From contig BLLT01000003.1 of NCBI GenBank assembly GCA_011958945.1, forward strand, positions 1-56,055: a DNA stretch of 56,055 nt, given 5' to 3'. The notes under the pieces are model-generated. The model searched no databases, was not told where the DNA came from, and worked only from the letters and a program-made list of their open reading frames with translations. Source of the stretch: Lachnospiraceae bacterium. GTDB taxonomy: Bacteria > Bacillota > Clostridia > Lachnospirales > Lachnospiraceae. Positions 46,519-54,482 of the stretch are shown piece by piece. Within the stretch, counting starts at the first letter, position 1. Each line of letters starts with the position of its first letter. The position numbers and the translations under genes are program-made.

Positions 46519-47565
46519 TTGAAGAAAGTAGCTATTATTACGATTCAATCTATTAATTTAGGGAACAGGCTTCAGAACTATGCTTTACAGGAAGCAATAA
46601 AAGAACTGGGCTATGATGTTTATACCCTTCAAAGAGTACATAAAACTTTTTCGGTAAAAACGTTAGTGGAAGATATAAAAGATTTGGGAAGAACTCTTTT
46701 GGGAACAAGGAAAGGCCGGTACATCCGATTTGACAGAGCCAGGATACGTTTTGGTAAAGAGTATGTGTTGGCGAATGAAGCGGATTCTGATCTCGCAGAT
46801 AAATATGATTTTTTTGTGGCGGGGAGCGACCAAGTATGGAATCCATATTACGGGCATCTGGCAGGAATAAGCGATTTGCTTTTTTTTGCAAGGAACGGTC
46901 AAAAAATATCCTATGCTGCCAGCTTTGGGGTGGATGCTGTACCAGATGAAAAGCAGGAAATTTTTTCAAACCAATTACAGGGTTTTAAAGACATATCCGT
47001 TCGTGAAGAGGCTGGCGCAAAAATAGTTAAAGAGTTAACAGGAAGGGAAGCGGTTACCGTACTTGACCCAACATTGCTTTTGGATATTTCTCAATATAAA
47101 AAAATTCAAAAAAAACCAGCAAGTGTTCCTAATGGAAAATATGTACTGGTCTATTTACTTGGAGGTAGAACAGAAATATTTACAGAATATGTACAAAGTA
47201 GTATGGAATATAAAGAAGATGAACTATATGATATTTTGCAATGGAAAGCGTCCGGCCGTCAGCTTCCGATTGGACCGGCCGAATTTATTTATTTGGTAAA
47301 TCATTCTGAAATGGTTCTGACAGATTCATTTCATGCAACTGTTTTCGCCACGATATTCCATAAGCCGGTGAGGACATTTCCAAGGGGAGGGATTGATATA
47401 AGTTCCCGGATTGTATCTTTAGCATCATCGTTTGGGCTAGGAACAAATTTTACGGAAGATGGAGTCTTTTATATCAATAAAGATGCAGATTATGGACAGA
47501 TAGAGGAACATTTAAACGAGGAAAAAGAGAAGTCAATAAGATTTCTCAAAATGGCTCTCGGATAA
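46519..47565 (+). CDS. Polysaccharide pyruvyl transferase family protein
   Basis: 348 aa with a TTG start supported by GGGGAGG 8 nt upstream. KKVAIITIQSINLGNRLQNY with the family's N-terminal G/N motif, FVAGSDQVWNPYYG, ISYAASFGVDAVPDEKQEIF, ISVREEAGAKIVKELTGREA, VLDPTLLLD and the C-terminal MVLTDSFHATVFATIFHKP. It would put a pyruvyl ketal on a sugar of the polymer (from PEP), adding negative charge. Some members act as glycosyltransferases, so this is a family-level call. Confidence 0.92.
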   Translation: MKKVAIITIQSINLGNRLQNYALQEAIKELGYDVYTLQRVHKTFSVKTLVEDIKDLGRTLLGTRKGRYIRFDRARIRFGKEYVLANEADSDLADKYDFFVAGSDQVWNPYYGHLAGISDLLFFARNGQKISYAASFGVDAVPDEKQEIFSNQLQGFKDISVREEAGAKIVKELTGREAVTVLDPTLLLDISQYKKIQKKPASVPNGKYVLVYLLGGRTEIFTEYVQSSMEYKEDELYDILQWKASGRQLPIGPAEFIYLVNHSEMVLTDSFHATVFATIFHKPVRTFPRGGIDISSRIVSLASSFGLGTNFTEDGVFYINKDADYGQIEEHLNEEKEKSIRFLKMALG

Positions 47566-47612
47566 TTGGAATTTTTGTATATAAAATAGTACCTTAAGGG
47601 GATGGAGAAACG

Positions 47613-48842
47613 GTGAAACTGAAGATAAGCTTAAATATTTTTGACATATTGATAAACATAATAAGTGTACTAATATTCGCCTCCTCATATTTTGATGTTA
47701 TGGGCAGACGTACAACAGGGAATTCTGTTTGGGCATATCTATTTAGCTATTCCTTATATACTATTACGGTTCTTTGTGTCATTACTATCTGGCTTTTTTT
47801 GCATAAGGAAAAAAGAGTCTATCTGTCAGTTGTTATCATGCTGCTTGTTTTTGTTTATGAGGTTATCCTTTCAGGAACATTCGGCATACTGAAAGTTCAA
47901 GAGATTATAAGGGATAATTTGGCATGGATATTGACATTCTGTAGTTTCTATTGCTATGCGTCTATGGGAAGAATATCTGGAAATACGTTATTTGTTCAAA
48001 TAGTGAATACGGGAACAGCAGTATACTGTCTGTTGGTTATTCCCAATATTTATATGCATATGATGGGAATGGATTCACAAGGAAACATCATAGCCCCGTT
48101 ATACTATAGTTTTGGGTTTCTTGGATTAGTTCTGATGTATTCCGGAAGGAGTACTAAGATGTTTTTTTCCATAGTAATCAGTGTAATGATATTACTGTCA
48201 GAAAAAAGGACAGGCTTTTTAATTATTATTATTGGCTTATTGCTTTTGGGAATTGTAAAAACCAATATGGGAGGTACGCGAGGGCAAAGGATAAGAAAAT
48301 ATATGAGGCTGGTTATTGTGGCTGCACTTGCCGCATGGGCAGGCTACTGGCTTATTGATATATATAATATTAATGTCATTGATCGAATGAGATTACTGTT
48401 TAGGGAAGGGGATACCGGTTCGGGGAGGCTGATTATCTGGAGGCTGATTATAAATTACTTTAGAAAATCTTCTTTTACACACAAAGTTTTTGGCTATGGG
48501 TTTCATGCGGTTCCGGTATTGGTTCACCCATTGGGGAGGGCAATATTTGCCCATAATTGTTTTTTGGAGATTTTATTTGATTTTGGTTATGTGGGGCTTG
48601 CATTTATTTTGGCGGCAATTACATGGTGCTCTGTTACTACATTAAAAATGTTTTGGTGGCAGCATAAATGGACACCTATTATGGCCTATGCACTTGTGGT
48701 GATACTTCTTCTTTCGATGTTTGGATACTTTTTCGAGGAATCGAGATTTATCATGCCAATTATGATGATATGTGGGATATGTCTGGGAACATGGCACGAA
48801 GACAGAATGGAATGTGCTAAAAGCAGTACGGGAATGAGGTAA
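47613..48842 (+). CDS. wzy: Wzy/O-antigen-ligase-like polysaccharide polymerase
   Basis: 409 aa, GTG start with GGGGATGGAG upstream. About ten to eleven membrane segments; the long loop with RLLFREGDTGSGRLIIWRLI then GYGFHAVPVLVHPLGR and FAHNCFLEILFDFGYVGL is the conserved periplasmic-type loop of the Wzy_C family. It would polymerise flipped repeat units on the outer face of the membrane. Low sequence identity is usual in this family, so function rests on topology, loop motifs and the flippase next door. Confidence 0.88.
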   Translation: MKLKISLNIFDILINIISVLIFASSYFDVMGRRTTGNSVWAYLFSYSLYTITVLCVITIWLFLHKEKRVYLSVVIMLLVFVYEVILSGTFGILKVQEIIRDNLAWILTFCSFYCYASMGRISGNTLFVQIVNTGTAVYCLLVIPNIYMHMMGMDSQGNIIAPLYYSFGFLGLVLMYSGRSTKMFFSIVISVMILLSEKRTGFLIIIIGLLLLGIVKTNMGGTRGQRIRKYMRLVIVAALAAWAGYWLIDIYNINVIDRMRLLFREGDTGSGRLIIWRLIINYFRKSSFTHKVFGYGFHAVPVLVHPLGRAIFAHNCFLEILFDFGYVGLAFILAAITWCSVTTLKMFWWQHKWTPIMAYALVVILLLSMFGYFFEESRFIMPIMMICGICLGTWHEDRMECAKSSTGMR

Positions 48843-48994
48843 AAATTCATGTCTGCGCTGCATCCACAAACTTAAGATGCGAAAAACACTGGCAATGTAC
48901 GGAGAAATAGGATGCGGAGCGGGTCTAAAGCAGAAACGGCAATATTGTAAGGTTCAAGGTAAATTGGCGATTAGAGTGAAGAAGGCGTTAAAAA

Positions 48995-50470
48995 ATGAAA
49001 AGTAAAATAAAAGCGTTAAAGGCAAAATATTTGGGAATTCCAGTACAAGTGAAAGCTTCCGTATGGTTTGCTATATGCAGTCTGCTGCAAAAGGGCTTGT
49101 CAATTATAACAGTACCTATATTTACAAGACTGATGTCAACGGAGCAATATGGCTATTATACAGCATACATATCATGGTATAATATTTTGCTTGTATTTAC
49201 TTCTTTGAATTTGTTTTATGGTGTATATAATAATGCTATGATGAAATTCAGGGATGACAGGGCAGGATATACATCATCTATGCAAGGGCTTGTATGGATG
49301 AGTACAGGTGTTTTTTTAATTCTATATCTGATATTCCGTAATCAGGTGAATGATTTTCTTGGAATGAATACAATCCTTGTTTTGATGCTGTTTACAGAAC
49401 TGCTGCTCACGCCGGCCTTTCGGTTTTGGATGGCATCGAAACGCTTTGAATTTAAATATCAACCTATTGTGGCAGTTACAATTATAAAAACTATAGCAAA
49501 TCCGGTTCTTGGACTTATTTTGGTATTGCTATCTGAGAAAAGGGATATAGCAAGGATTGCTTCCATTGTGATAGTGGAAGGAATCATTTGCTCTATTATT
49601 ACAATATATCAATTTTATAAAGGGAAGAAGTTTTTTTCAAAAAGATATTGGAAATATGCATTGCTATTTGCTGTTCCTCTTTTACCGCATTATTTGGCTG
49701 GACAGGTTTTAAGTCAAAGTGATAGAATAATGATTAGCAAGATGATTGGGAATTCAGAGGTGGCTATCTATAGTATCGCCTATAACATTGGACTTCTTAT
49801 GAACATATTTACAGTAGCCATCAATAATTCTTATACACCCTGGTTTTACCAAAACCTGGAGCGGCGCAGATATCTTCAAATACAAAGAGTGACAACAATC
49901 ATTATGTATATAATGGCCGCAGTGATAATACTGCTGATGTTTTGCGGGCCGGAGGCGATAGCAATTTTGGGTTCTTCCGAGTATCAAGACGGTATGTATG
50001 CAGTTCCGCCGGTCGCCGCAGGGGCCTTTTTCATGTTTCTATATAATATTTATGTTGATGTTGAGTTTTATTTTGAAAAAAAGGGGTATGTATTATTTAG
50101 TTCAGTGGCTGCGGCATCGCTGAACATTTTGCTTAATTTAATTTTTATACCCATATTCGGATATGTAGCGGCAGCCTATACGACAATGATATGCTATATA
50201 ATTTATAGTTTACTGCATAATTACTTTGCAAAAAGTATTTGCAGGCATAGGGGGATTCCGGAAACGATTTTGAGCCCTAAAACTGCTTTGGCACTTTCTT
50301 CCTTGGTGGTTGGAACTGCACTTATAATGAATGTAATATACAAATATATGAAGATAAGGTATGGATTTATTATCGTTAGCAGTATTGTATTTATAGTGGA
50401 AAGGAAGAAAATCATTGCTATTATTCACGGTGTATTACATACGATGAAGGAGAAAGAAACGGTAAAATAA
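48995..50470 (+). CDS. wzx: Wzx-type oligosaccharide flippase
   Basis: 491 aa, MATE/MOP superfamily size with twelve or more membrane segments. N-terminal SVWFAICSLLQKGLSIITVP and IFTRLMSTEQYGYYTAYIS, mid SQSDRIMISKMIGNSEVAIY and YNIGLLMNIFTVAINNSYTP are typical of polysaccharide exporters. It translocates the undecaprenyl-linked repeat unit across the membrane. The 150 bp ahead of it is AT-rich with no clear gene. Confidence 0.92.
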   Translation: MKSKIKALKAKYLGIPVQVKASVWFAICSLLQKGLSIITVPIFTRLMSTEQYGYYTAYISWYNILLVFTSLNLFYGVYNNAMMKFRDDRAGYTSSMQGLVWMSTGVFLILYLIFRNQVNDFLGMNTILVLMLFTELLLTPAFRFWMASKRFEFKYQPIVAVTIIKTIANPVLGLILVLLSEKRDIARIASIVIVEGIICSIITIYQFYKGKKFFSKRYWKYALLFAVPLLPHYLAGQVLSQSDRIMISKMIGNSEVAIYSIAYNIGLLMNIFTVAINNSYTPWFYQNLERRRYLQIQRVTTIIMYIMAAVIILLMFCGPEAIAILGSSEYQDGMYAVPPVAAGAFFMFLYNIYVDVEFYFEKKGYVLFSSVAAASLNILLNLIFIPIFGYVAAAYTTMICYIIYSLLHNYFAKSICRHRGIPETILSPKTALALSSLVVGTALIMNVIYKYMKIRYGFIIVSSIVFIVERKKIIAIIHGVLHTMKEKETVK

Positions 50471-50529
50471 TTTTTCAAATGGATAAAACGAGAATATTTT
50501 ATATATGATAATAAGGGAGGTCATACACC

Positions 50530-51195
50530 ATTAATATTAAATCCATAATCCCGCTTCCCGTGCGGCGATTCCTCCATAACATAGGTGTAGAACTGCTGTC
50601 GGAACGGAACTATTATTATTTCCGCAGCCTGTTCATAAGATTTTATCATAGCTTCAGCACCAAAAATGCAGCGATATGCGTTTTAGCGGGCATGGCTGCC
50701 TTTTTTGCTGTTCAGATATTCTGCCCCAAAGACAAGTACAGCAAAGGAAAACCTTTTGCTGCCGCCGGGCTGTCCATATACGGCTATCTGCTATATTTGT
50801 ATACCATCGCATTTCGGCCAAGATACAGCAGCCCGCAATATGAACTTACGCTTTTTTGGAGTTATAAGCGTGCTTTAAACGGCTCTGCTTATCTCTGGAT
50901 TGAAATCATACTGAATTATATTCTTTTCCTGCCGGTAGGGATATTAGTGCCTATATTAATCAGGCATGGGAAAAGGAAGGGGAAAAAGGTATTTGCCCTG
51001 ACTATGCTGGCCGGCTTTTTCACATCCTTTACCGTGGAACTGTCTCAGCTGATTCTTCATAGGGGGCTGATGGAATGGGATGATTTGCTGGGGAATGTGC
51101 TGGGAACATTTTTTGGGTATGGGATATATAGGATATTATCGCAAGTATCAAATGTCTGTCGGGCATATTATCATCGCCTAATAAAAAAGCGGTAA
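50530..51195 (+). CDS. VanZ family membrane protein, probable AUU start
   Basis: 221 aa if read from ATT at 50530. AAGGGAGG (50513-50520) sits 9 nt before this ATT, while the first conventional in-frame codon (GTG 50560) has no ribosome site. The frame between them encodes NIKSIIPLPV, consistent with a real N-terminus. About four to five membrane segments, with YKRALNGSAYLWIEIILNYI, FLPVGILVPIL, TVELSQLILHRGLMEWDDLL and GNVLGTFFGYGIY, which match VanZ-like proteins. Function in EPS loci is unclear; VanZ itself gives low teicoplanin resistance. Confidence 0.8.
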   Translation: MNIKSIIPLPVRRFLHNIGVELLSERNYYYFRSLFIRFYHSFSTKNAAICVLAGMAAFFAVQIFCPKDKYSKGKPFAAAGLSIYGYLLYLYTIAFRPRYSSPQYELTLFWSYKRALNGSAYLWIEIILNYILFLPVGILVPILIRHGKRKGKKVFALTMLAGFFTSFTVELSQLILHRGLMEWDDLLGNVLGTFFGYGIYRILSQVSNVCRAYYHRLIKKR

Positions 51196-51361
51196 TAGTA
51201 AAGCCGATAGCGGCATAGAAGGTCGTGGGGCTGTGGAAGGCGGAGACTGTGACACGCATTTCCCAGAAAAAAATAAATTTACCTGGTTGTAAATATGGGA
51301 TTTTCGGCAAAATCAATGTTTTAACAATGAAAAGGAGATTTTCGTTGCCCTTTGCCTGTGG

Positions 51362-51367
51362 TATACT
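51362..51367 (+). promoter_or_regulatory. Extended -10 promoter before the small coiled-coil ORF
   Basis: TGTGGTATACT gives an extended -10 (TGG then TATACT at 51362-51367) about 45 bp before the ATG at 51412. The -35 is weak. Confidence 0.45.
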
Positions 51368-51411
51368 GTCACTAGAATATTAAGATAATTATTATGCTAG
51401 GAGGTGATAAT

Positions 51412-51582
51412 ATGGCGGACAATGATATGTTGTTGGCAATATCGGAAATGATGGATACCAAACTAAAAGCTGAATTACAGCCGTTAAAAAATGATTTACA
51501 GACCGTAAAGGGTGAAGTCCATCAAATAAAATTGTATCAGGAGAATATAGTACTTCCCAGACTTAACACGATTGAATCATAA
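51412..51582 (+). CDS. Short coiled-coil-like protein, probably C-terminally truncated
   Basis: 56 aa, start after TAGGAGGTGATAAT. MADNDMLLAISEMMDTKLKA and QPLKNDLQTVKGEVHQIKLY look like one amphipathic coiled coil. From memory, related clostridial proteins continue well past RLNTIES with a further helix, whereas this one stops exactly there, just before a perfect hairpin. So I think the 3' part has been lost, though a genuine short form is possible. Function unknown. Confidence 0.6.
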   Translation: MADNDMLLAISEMMDTKLKAELQPLKNDLQTVKGEVHQIKLYQENIVLPRLNTIES

Positions 51583-51584
51583 AA

Positions 51585-51608
51585 GGCAGATAACCGAAGT
51601 TATCTGCC
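51585..51608 (+). terminator. Hairpin after the small ORF
   Basis: GGCAGATAAC pairs perfectly with GTTATCTGCC around a CGAA tetraloop, 2 bp past the stop. There is no T run, so termination strength is uncertain. Confidence 0.55.
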
Positions 51609-51616
51609 CCTGCAAT

Positions 51617-51697
51617 TTGAATGAAATAGGAGGGTGACAATCCACATCTCCTAACTATAGGTGACGGCCGCCTGTTCCGTCCTCTGCTCTCATTCAA
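51617..51697. ncRNA. Candidate three-way-junction RNA
   Basis: TTGAATGA (51617-51624) and TCATTCAA (51690-51697) pair as a closing stem. Inside, AGGAG (51628-51632) pairs with CTCCT (51648-51652), extended by GTG/CAC, and GACGG (51663-51667) pairs with CCGTC (51677-51681). The layout is a compact 81-nt cloverleaf in a gap without genes. Strand and role are unknown; it is not a tRNA. Confidence 0.35.
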
Positions 51698-51822
51698 TAT
51701 AGCTTATCCATTTGGTAAGTTAAGTATACAACAAATTCAGTTTGTGTCAAGTTTTTTAAAGTACCTTTTTTTAAGAGCAATATAAAAAACAATAAACTAT
51801 TTCCTTTTTAAAAAGAATGTAT

Positions 51823-51828
51823 TATAAT
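51823..51828 (+). promoter_or_regulatory. fba -10 box
   Basis: Consensus TATAAT at 51823-51828 in very AT-rich DNA, 43 bp before the aldolase start. The -35 at 17 bp (TTTCCT) is poor, and the run of A and T upstream may act as an UP element. Confidence 0.6.
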
Positions 51829-51870
51829 ATCCCTAGGAAATTCTACAAAAATCATATGGAGGTAAATGAA

Positions 51871-52734
51871 ATGTTAGTATCAGCAACAGAAATGCTTCAA
51901 AAAGCAAAAGCTGGCCACTATGCAGTAGGACAGTTTAACATCAACAATCTTGAGTGGACAAAGGCTATTCTTTTAACGGCTCAGGAAAATAATTCTCCTG
52001 TTATCCTCGGTGTATCCGAAGGCGCAGGCAAATACATGGGCGGATATGACGTAGTAGTTGGTATGGTTAACGGCCTTGTCAAAGACCAGAACATTACTGT
52101 TCCGGTAGCCCTTCATTTGGATCATGGCAGCTATGAACACTGCTATAAATGTATCGAAGCAGGATTTTCATCCGTAATGTTCGATGGTTCCCATTATCCC
52201 ATCGAGGAAAACGTTGCGAAAACAAAGGAACTTGTTGCAGCAGCTCATGACAAAGGAATCTCTATTGAAGCGGAAGTTGGCTCCATCGGCGGCGAAGAAG
52301 ACGGCGTAGTTGGTATGGGCGAATGCGCGGATCCTAAGGAATGCAAGGAAATTGCAGATTTAGGTATTGATTTCCTGGCAGCAGGTATCGGCAATATCCA
52401 CGGCAAATATCCTGAAAACTGGCAGGGGCTGTCCTTCGAGACATTGGATGCTATCCAGCAGCTGACAGGGGAAATGCCTCTGGTGCTTCACGGCGGTACA
52501 GGCATTCCGGCAGATATGATTAAGAAAGCAATTACCCTGGGTGTTGCAAAGATTAACGTTAATACAGAGTGCCAGCTTGCTTTTGCAGCAGCTACACGTA
52601 AATACGTGGAAGAAGGCAAGGATCAGCAGGGCAAGGGATTTGACCCGCGTAAACTGCTTGCTCCGGGCTTTGAAGCAATCAAACAGACAGTAAAAGAAAA
52701 AATGGAACTGTTCGGCTCTGTAGGAAAAGCTTAA
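51871..52734 (+). CDS. fba: Class II fructose-1,6-bisphosphate aldolase
   Basis: 287 aa from the ATG after GGAGGTAAATGAA; the longer frame from 51817 starts at the promoter. Zinc ligands lie in VALHLDHGSYEHCYKCIEAG, then EAEVGSIGGEED, ADLGIDFLAAGIGNIHGKYP, LVLHGGTGIPADM and KINVNTECQLAF. It splits fructose 1,6-bisphosphate to DHAP and glyceraldehyde 3-phosphate. Codon use is strongly biased (GCA, GTT, AAA, CTT), in keeping with a highly expressed glycolytic gene. A terminator follows. Confidence 0.96.
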   Translation: MLVSATEMLQKAKAGHYAVGQFNINNLEWTKAILLTAQENNSPVILGVSEGAGKYMGGYDVVVGMVNGLVKDQNITVPVALHLDHGSYEHCYKCIEAGFSSVMFDGSHYPIEENVAKTKELVAAAHDKGISIEAEVGSIGGEEDGVVGMGECADPKECKEIADLGIDFLAAGIGNIHGKYPENWQGLSFETLDAIQQLTGEMPLVLHGGTGIPADMIKKAITLGVAKINVNTECQLAFAAATRKYVEEGKDQQGKGFDPRKLLAPGFEAIKQTVKEKMELFGSVGKA

Positions 52735-52755
52735 GAGGTAGTAAAGGAGAGAGGA

Positions 52756-52784
52756 AAGGGCTGCCCATGCGGACAGCCTTTTTG
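52756..52784 (+). terminator. fba terminator
   Basis: AAGGGCTGCCC pairs with GGACAGCCTT (one mismatch, ATGC loop), followed by TTTTT. Confidence 0.8.
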
Positions 52785-52834
52785 CTCTTTCATCTATTCG
52801 ATTGATGAATGAAATTATCCGGGAGGTTAAAATA

Positions 52835-53311
52835 GTGAGCAGGAAATGGGATGTTAGAGTTGACGAAAGGCCTTATACGATTGAACGTAAGGGGGCAAAA
52901 GTACTCGTAAATGGTGAAAAATTTAAAATCAGGAAGCTGAGCCATAAATCTGGATTTTTCCAGTCGGAATACCAGGTGCCGGTGGGTTCGAAGACGGCCC
53001 TCTTAGTGATAGACATGGTGGGCAGCGCCAAGCTGATTATTGATGGCAAAGACTGTGCCACAGGAGAAGACTACGTACCGCAGAAACTGCCGGGATGGGC
53101 ATGGATCTTTGTAGTGCTGCATTTTATCAACTGCTTGAACGGTGCAATAGGCGCACTGGTGGCAATCGTGGGCCTGATGGCTACGTTTTCTATTTCCTGC
53201 AACAGGAAAATAAACGTAGTAGTAAGGGTGCTGCTGGATATTGTAATTTTAGTGGCGGCATTGGGAATTGTGTTCGGTATTGCCTTAGCTATAGTCGGGT
53301 CTGCTTATTAG
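52835..53311 (+). CDS. Hypothetical membrane protein
   Basis: 158 aa from the GTG 8 nt after GGGAGG; the longer frame from 52802 includes that site. The N-terminal 85 residues form a soluble beta-rich domain (RKWDVRVDERPYTIERKGAK, VPVGSKTALLVIDMVGSAKL). The rest holds two to three membrane segments (WAWIFVVLHFINCLNGAIGA, LVAIVGLMATFSISC, VVVRVLLDIVILVAALGIVF). I do not recognise the family. It lies 35 bp before the DUF1189-like gene and the two may be co-expressed. Confidence 0.75.
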   Translation: MSRKWDVRVDERPYTIERKGAKVLVNGEKFKIRKLSHKSGFFQSEYQVPVGSKTALLVIDMVGSAKLIIDGKDCATGEDYVPQKLPGWAWIFVVLHFINCLNGAIGALVAIVGLMATFSISCNRKINVVVRVLLDIVILVAALGIVFGIALAIVGSAY

Positions 53312-53346
53312 GTTTGTTAGGGCGGTAGAAAGGATAAGCATAAAAC

Positions 53347-54159
53347 ATGAATATTTTTAAAGAAATGGGATTGGCTGTTTATAGCTTTAAAAGTTATAAA
53401 GAGTTTTTGAATAACAGGAAATCAAAAGTATTTCTATTCGGTGTAGTTCTTATGCTCTTTTATTTCCTGCTTACGATGGTAGTGCCCTTTTTTCAGATGA
53501 ACGGCCTGGGCCTGTCTTCCGCAATTCAGGAAGTGGTACCGGATTTTGAACTGAAGGACGGTGTGCTGTGGGTGGACGATGTCATTGAATTGGATGATGG
53601 GGATACTTGCATTTGGATTGACACCAATCCGGATGAGGTCTTTTATGAAGTAGAGGATTTGGCTTCATATTATTACAGCTATAGCCAGGTACTTCTGATG
53701 GACTCGGAAAAAATGATTGTGAAAAGCAATGGGGCTATGCAGCAGTATTATTTTGATGAACTGGATCTGGAATATTCAAAAGCTGACCTTATGGCATTGG
53801 TGCCTTCTATTTATGTGATTATTGTTATTTTTATGATTATCGCATACATATTTATGACTGGCCTCTTTTTCTTTGGTGTGCTTTTTGTAGCGCTAATTGG
53901 GATGATTGTGGCCTCCTGCATGAAATATCAGCTTACCTTCGGCCAGCTGTACCTTTTGGGGGTTTATAGCAGGGTTCTGCCGTTGGCGATTAAAGCGGCG
54001 GTATCATTTTTGCCTTTTAATATTCCGTACTTCTGGGTCATTAATTTTGGGCTTTCTATTTTTATTCTGGTGAGGGCGATACAGCATTTGAAAGAGAGCA
54101 TGCTTCAGCAGCCGCTGGAGTTCCATTCTTCCAATGATACGGTGGATTGGATGCGATAG
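53347..54159 (+). CDS. DUF1189 family membrane protein
   Basis: 270 aa. An N-terminal segment after AVYSFKSYKEFLNN spans the membrane (VFLFGVVLMLFYFLLTMVVP). A central extracellular domain of about 110 residues follows (DGVLWVDDVIELDDGDTCIW), then three or four C-terminal membrane segments (VIIVIFMIIAYIFMTGLFFF; LTFGQLYLLGVYSRVLPLAI). This layout matches DUF1189 proteins, whose role is unknown. A strong terminator closes the unit. Confidence 0.85.
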   Translation: MNIFKEMGLAVYSFKSYKEFLNNRKSKVFLFGVVLMLFYFLLTMVVPFFQMNGLGLSSAIQEVVPDFELKDGVLWVDDVIELDDGDTCIWIDTNPDEVFYEVEDLASYYYSYSQVLLMDSEKMIVKSNGAMQQYYFDELDLEYSKADLMALVPSIYVIIVIFMIIAYIFMTGLFFFGVLFVALIGMIVASCMKYQLTFGQLYLLGVYSRVLPLAIKAAVSFLPFNIPYFWVINFGLSIFILVRAIQHLKESMLQQPLEFHSSNDTVDWMR

Positions 54160-54190
54160 GTTTCGGGAATTTATATCCTTGAAAAGGAGG

Positions 54191-54220
54191 ATGCCAAGTA
54201 AAGATATCTTTACTTGGCAT
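54191..54220. terminator. Terminator after the DUF1189 gene
   Basis: A perfect 30-bp palindrome (ATGCCAAGTAAAGAT and its complement) followed by TTATT. It could stop transcripts from both sides, separating this unit from the minus-strand symporter gene. Confidence 0.8.
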
Positions 54221-54389
54221 TTATTATGAAAAAGTTATTAAAATTTATTAACTCTGGCTGGCAAGTTGTTTGCTCATTTATTTGATAAACTTAGTATATA
54301 AAAAAGAAATGTCTAAAAAATGAGAAGGAATTTAAGCTTTTTTAAAATAAATATGAACAAAATATGAATGGGCAAACAGTGAAATCCTG

Positions 54390-54480
54390 CAGGGCCAATT
54401 CTTTTTTTGCGCAGGCCTGCATATGGAAGTTCGCTGTCAAGGCAGCGTGCAAGCCGCGCGGCGAGTAGGGAGAAAATCTT
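54390..54480. repeat. Dispersed repeat, diverged copy C
   Basis: GGGCCAATTCTTTTTTTGCG followed by a GTGCAAGCCG..GCGAGTAGGGAG block resembles the tail of copy B (27862-27940), though the middle differs. It ends at the stop of the minus-strand symporter gene. Confidence 0.45.
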
Positions 54481-54482
54481 CC

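Noticed and set aside
51617-51697. tRNA gene
   Set aside because: Cloverleaf-like but lacks T-loop and acceptor-end sequence; the stems have wrong lengths.
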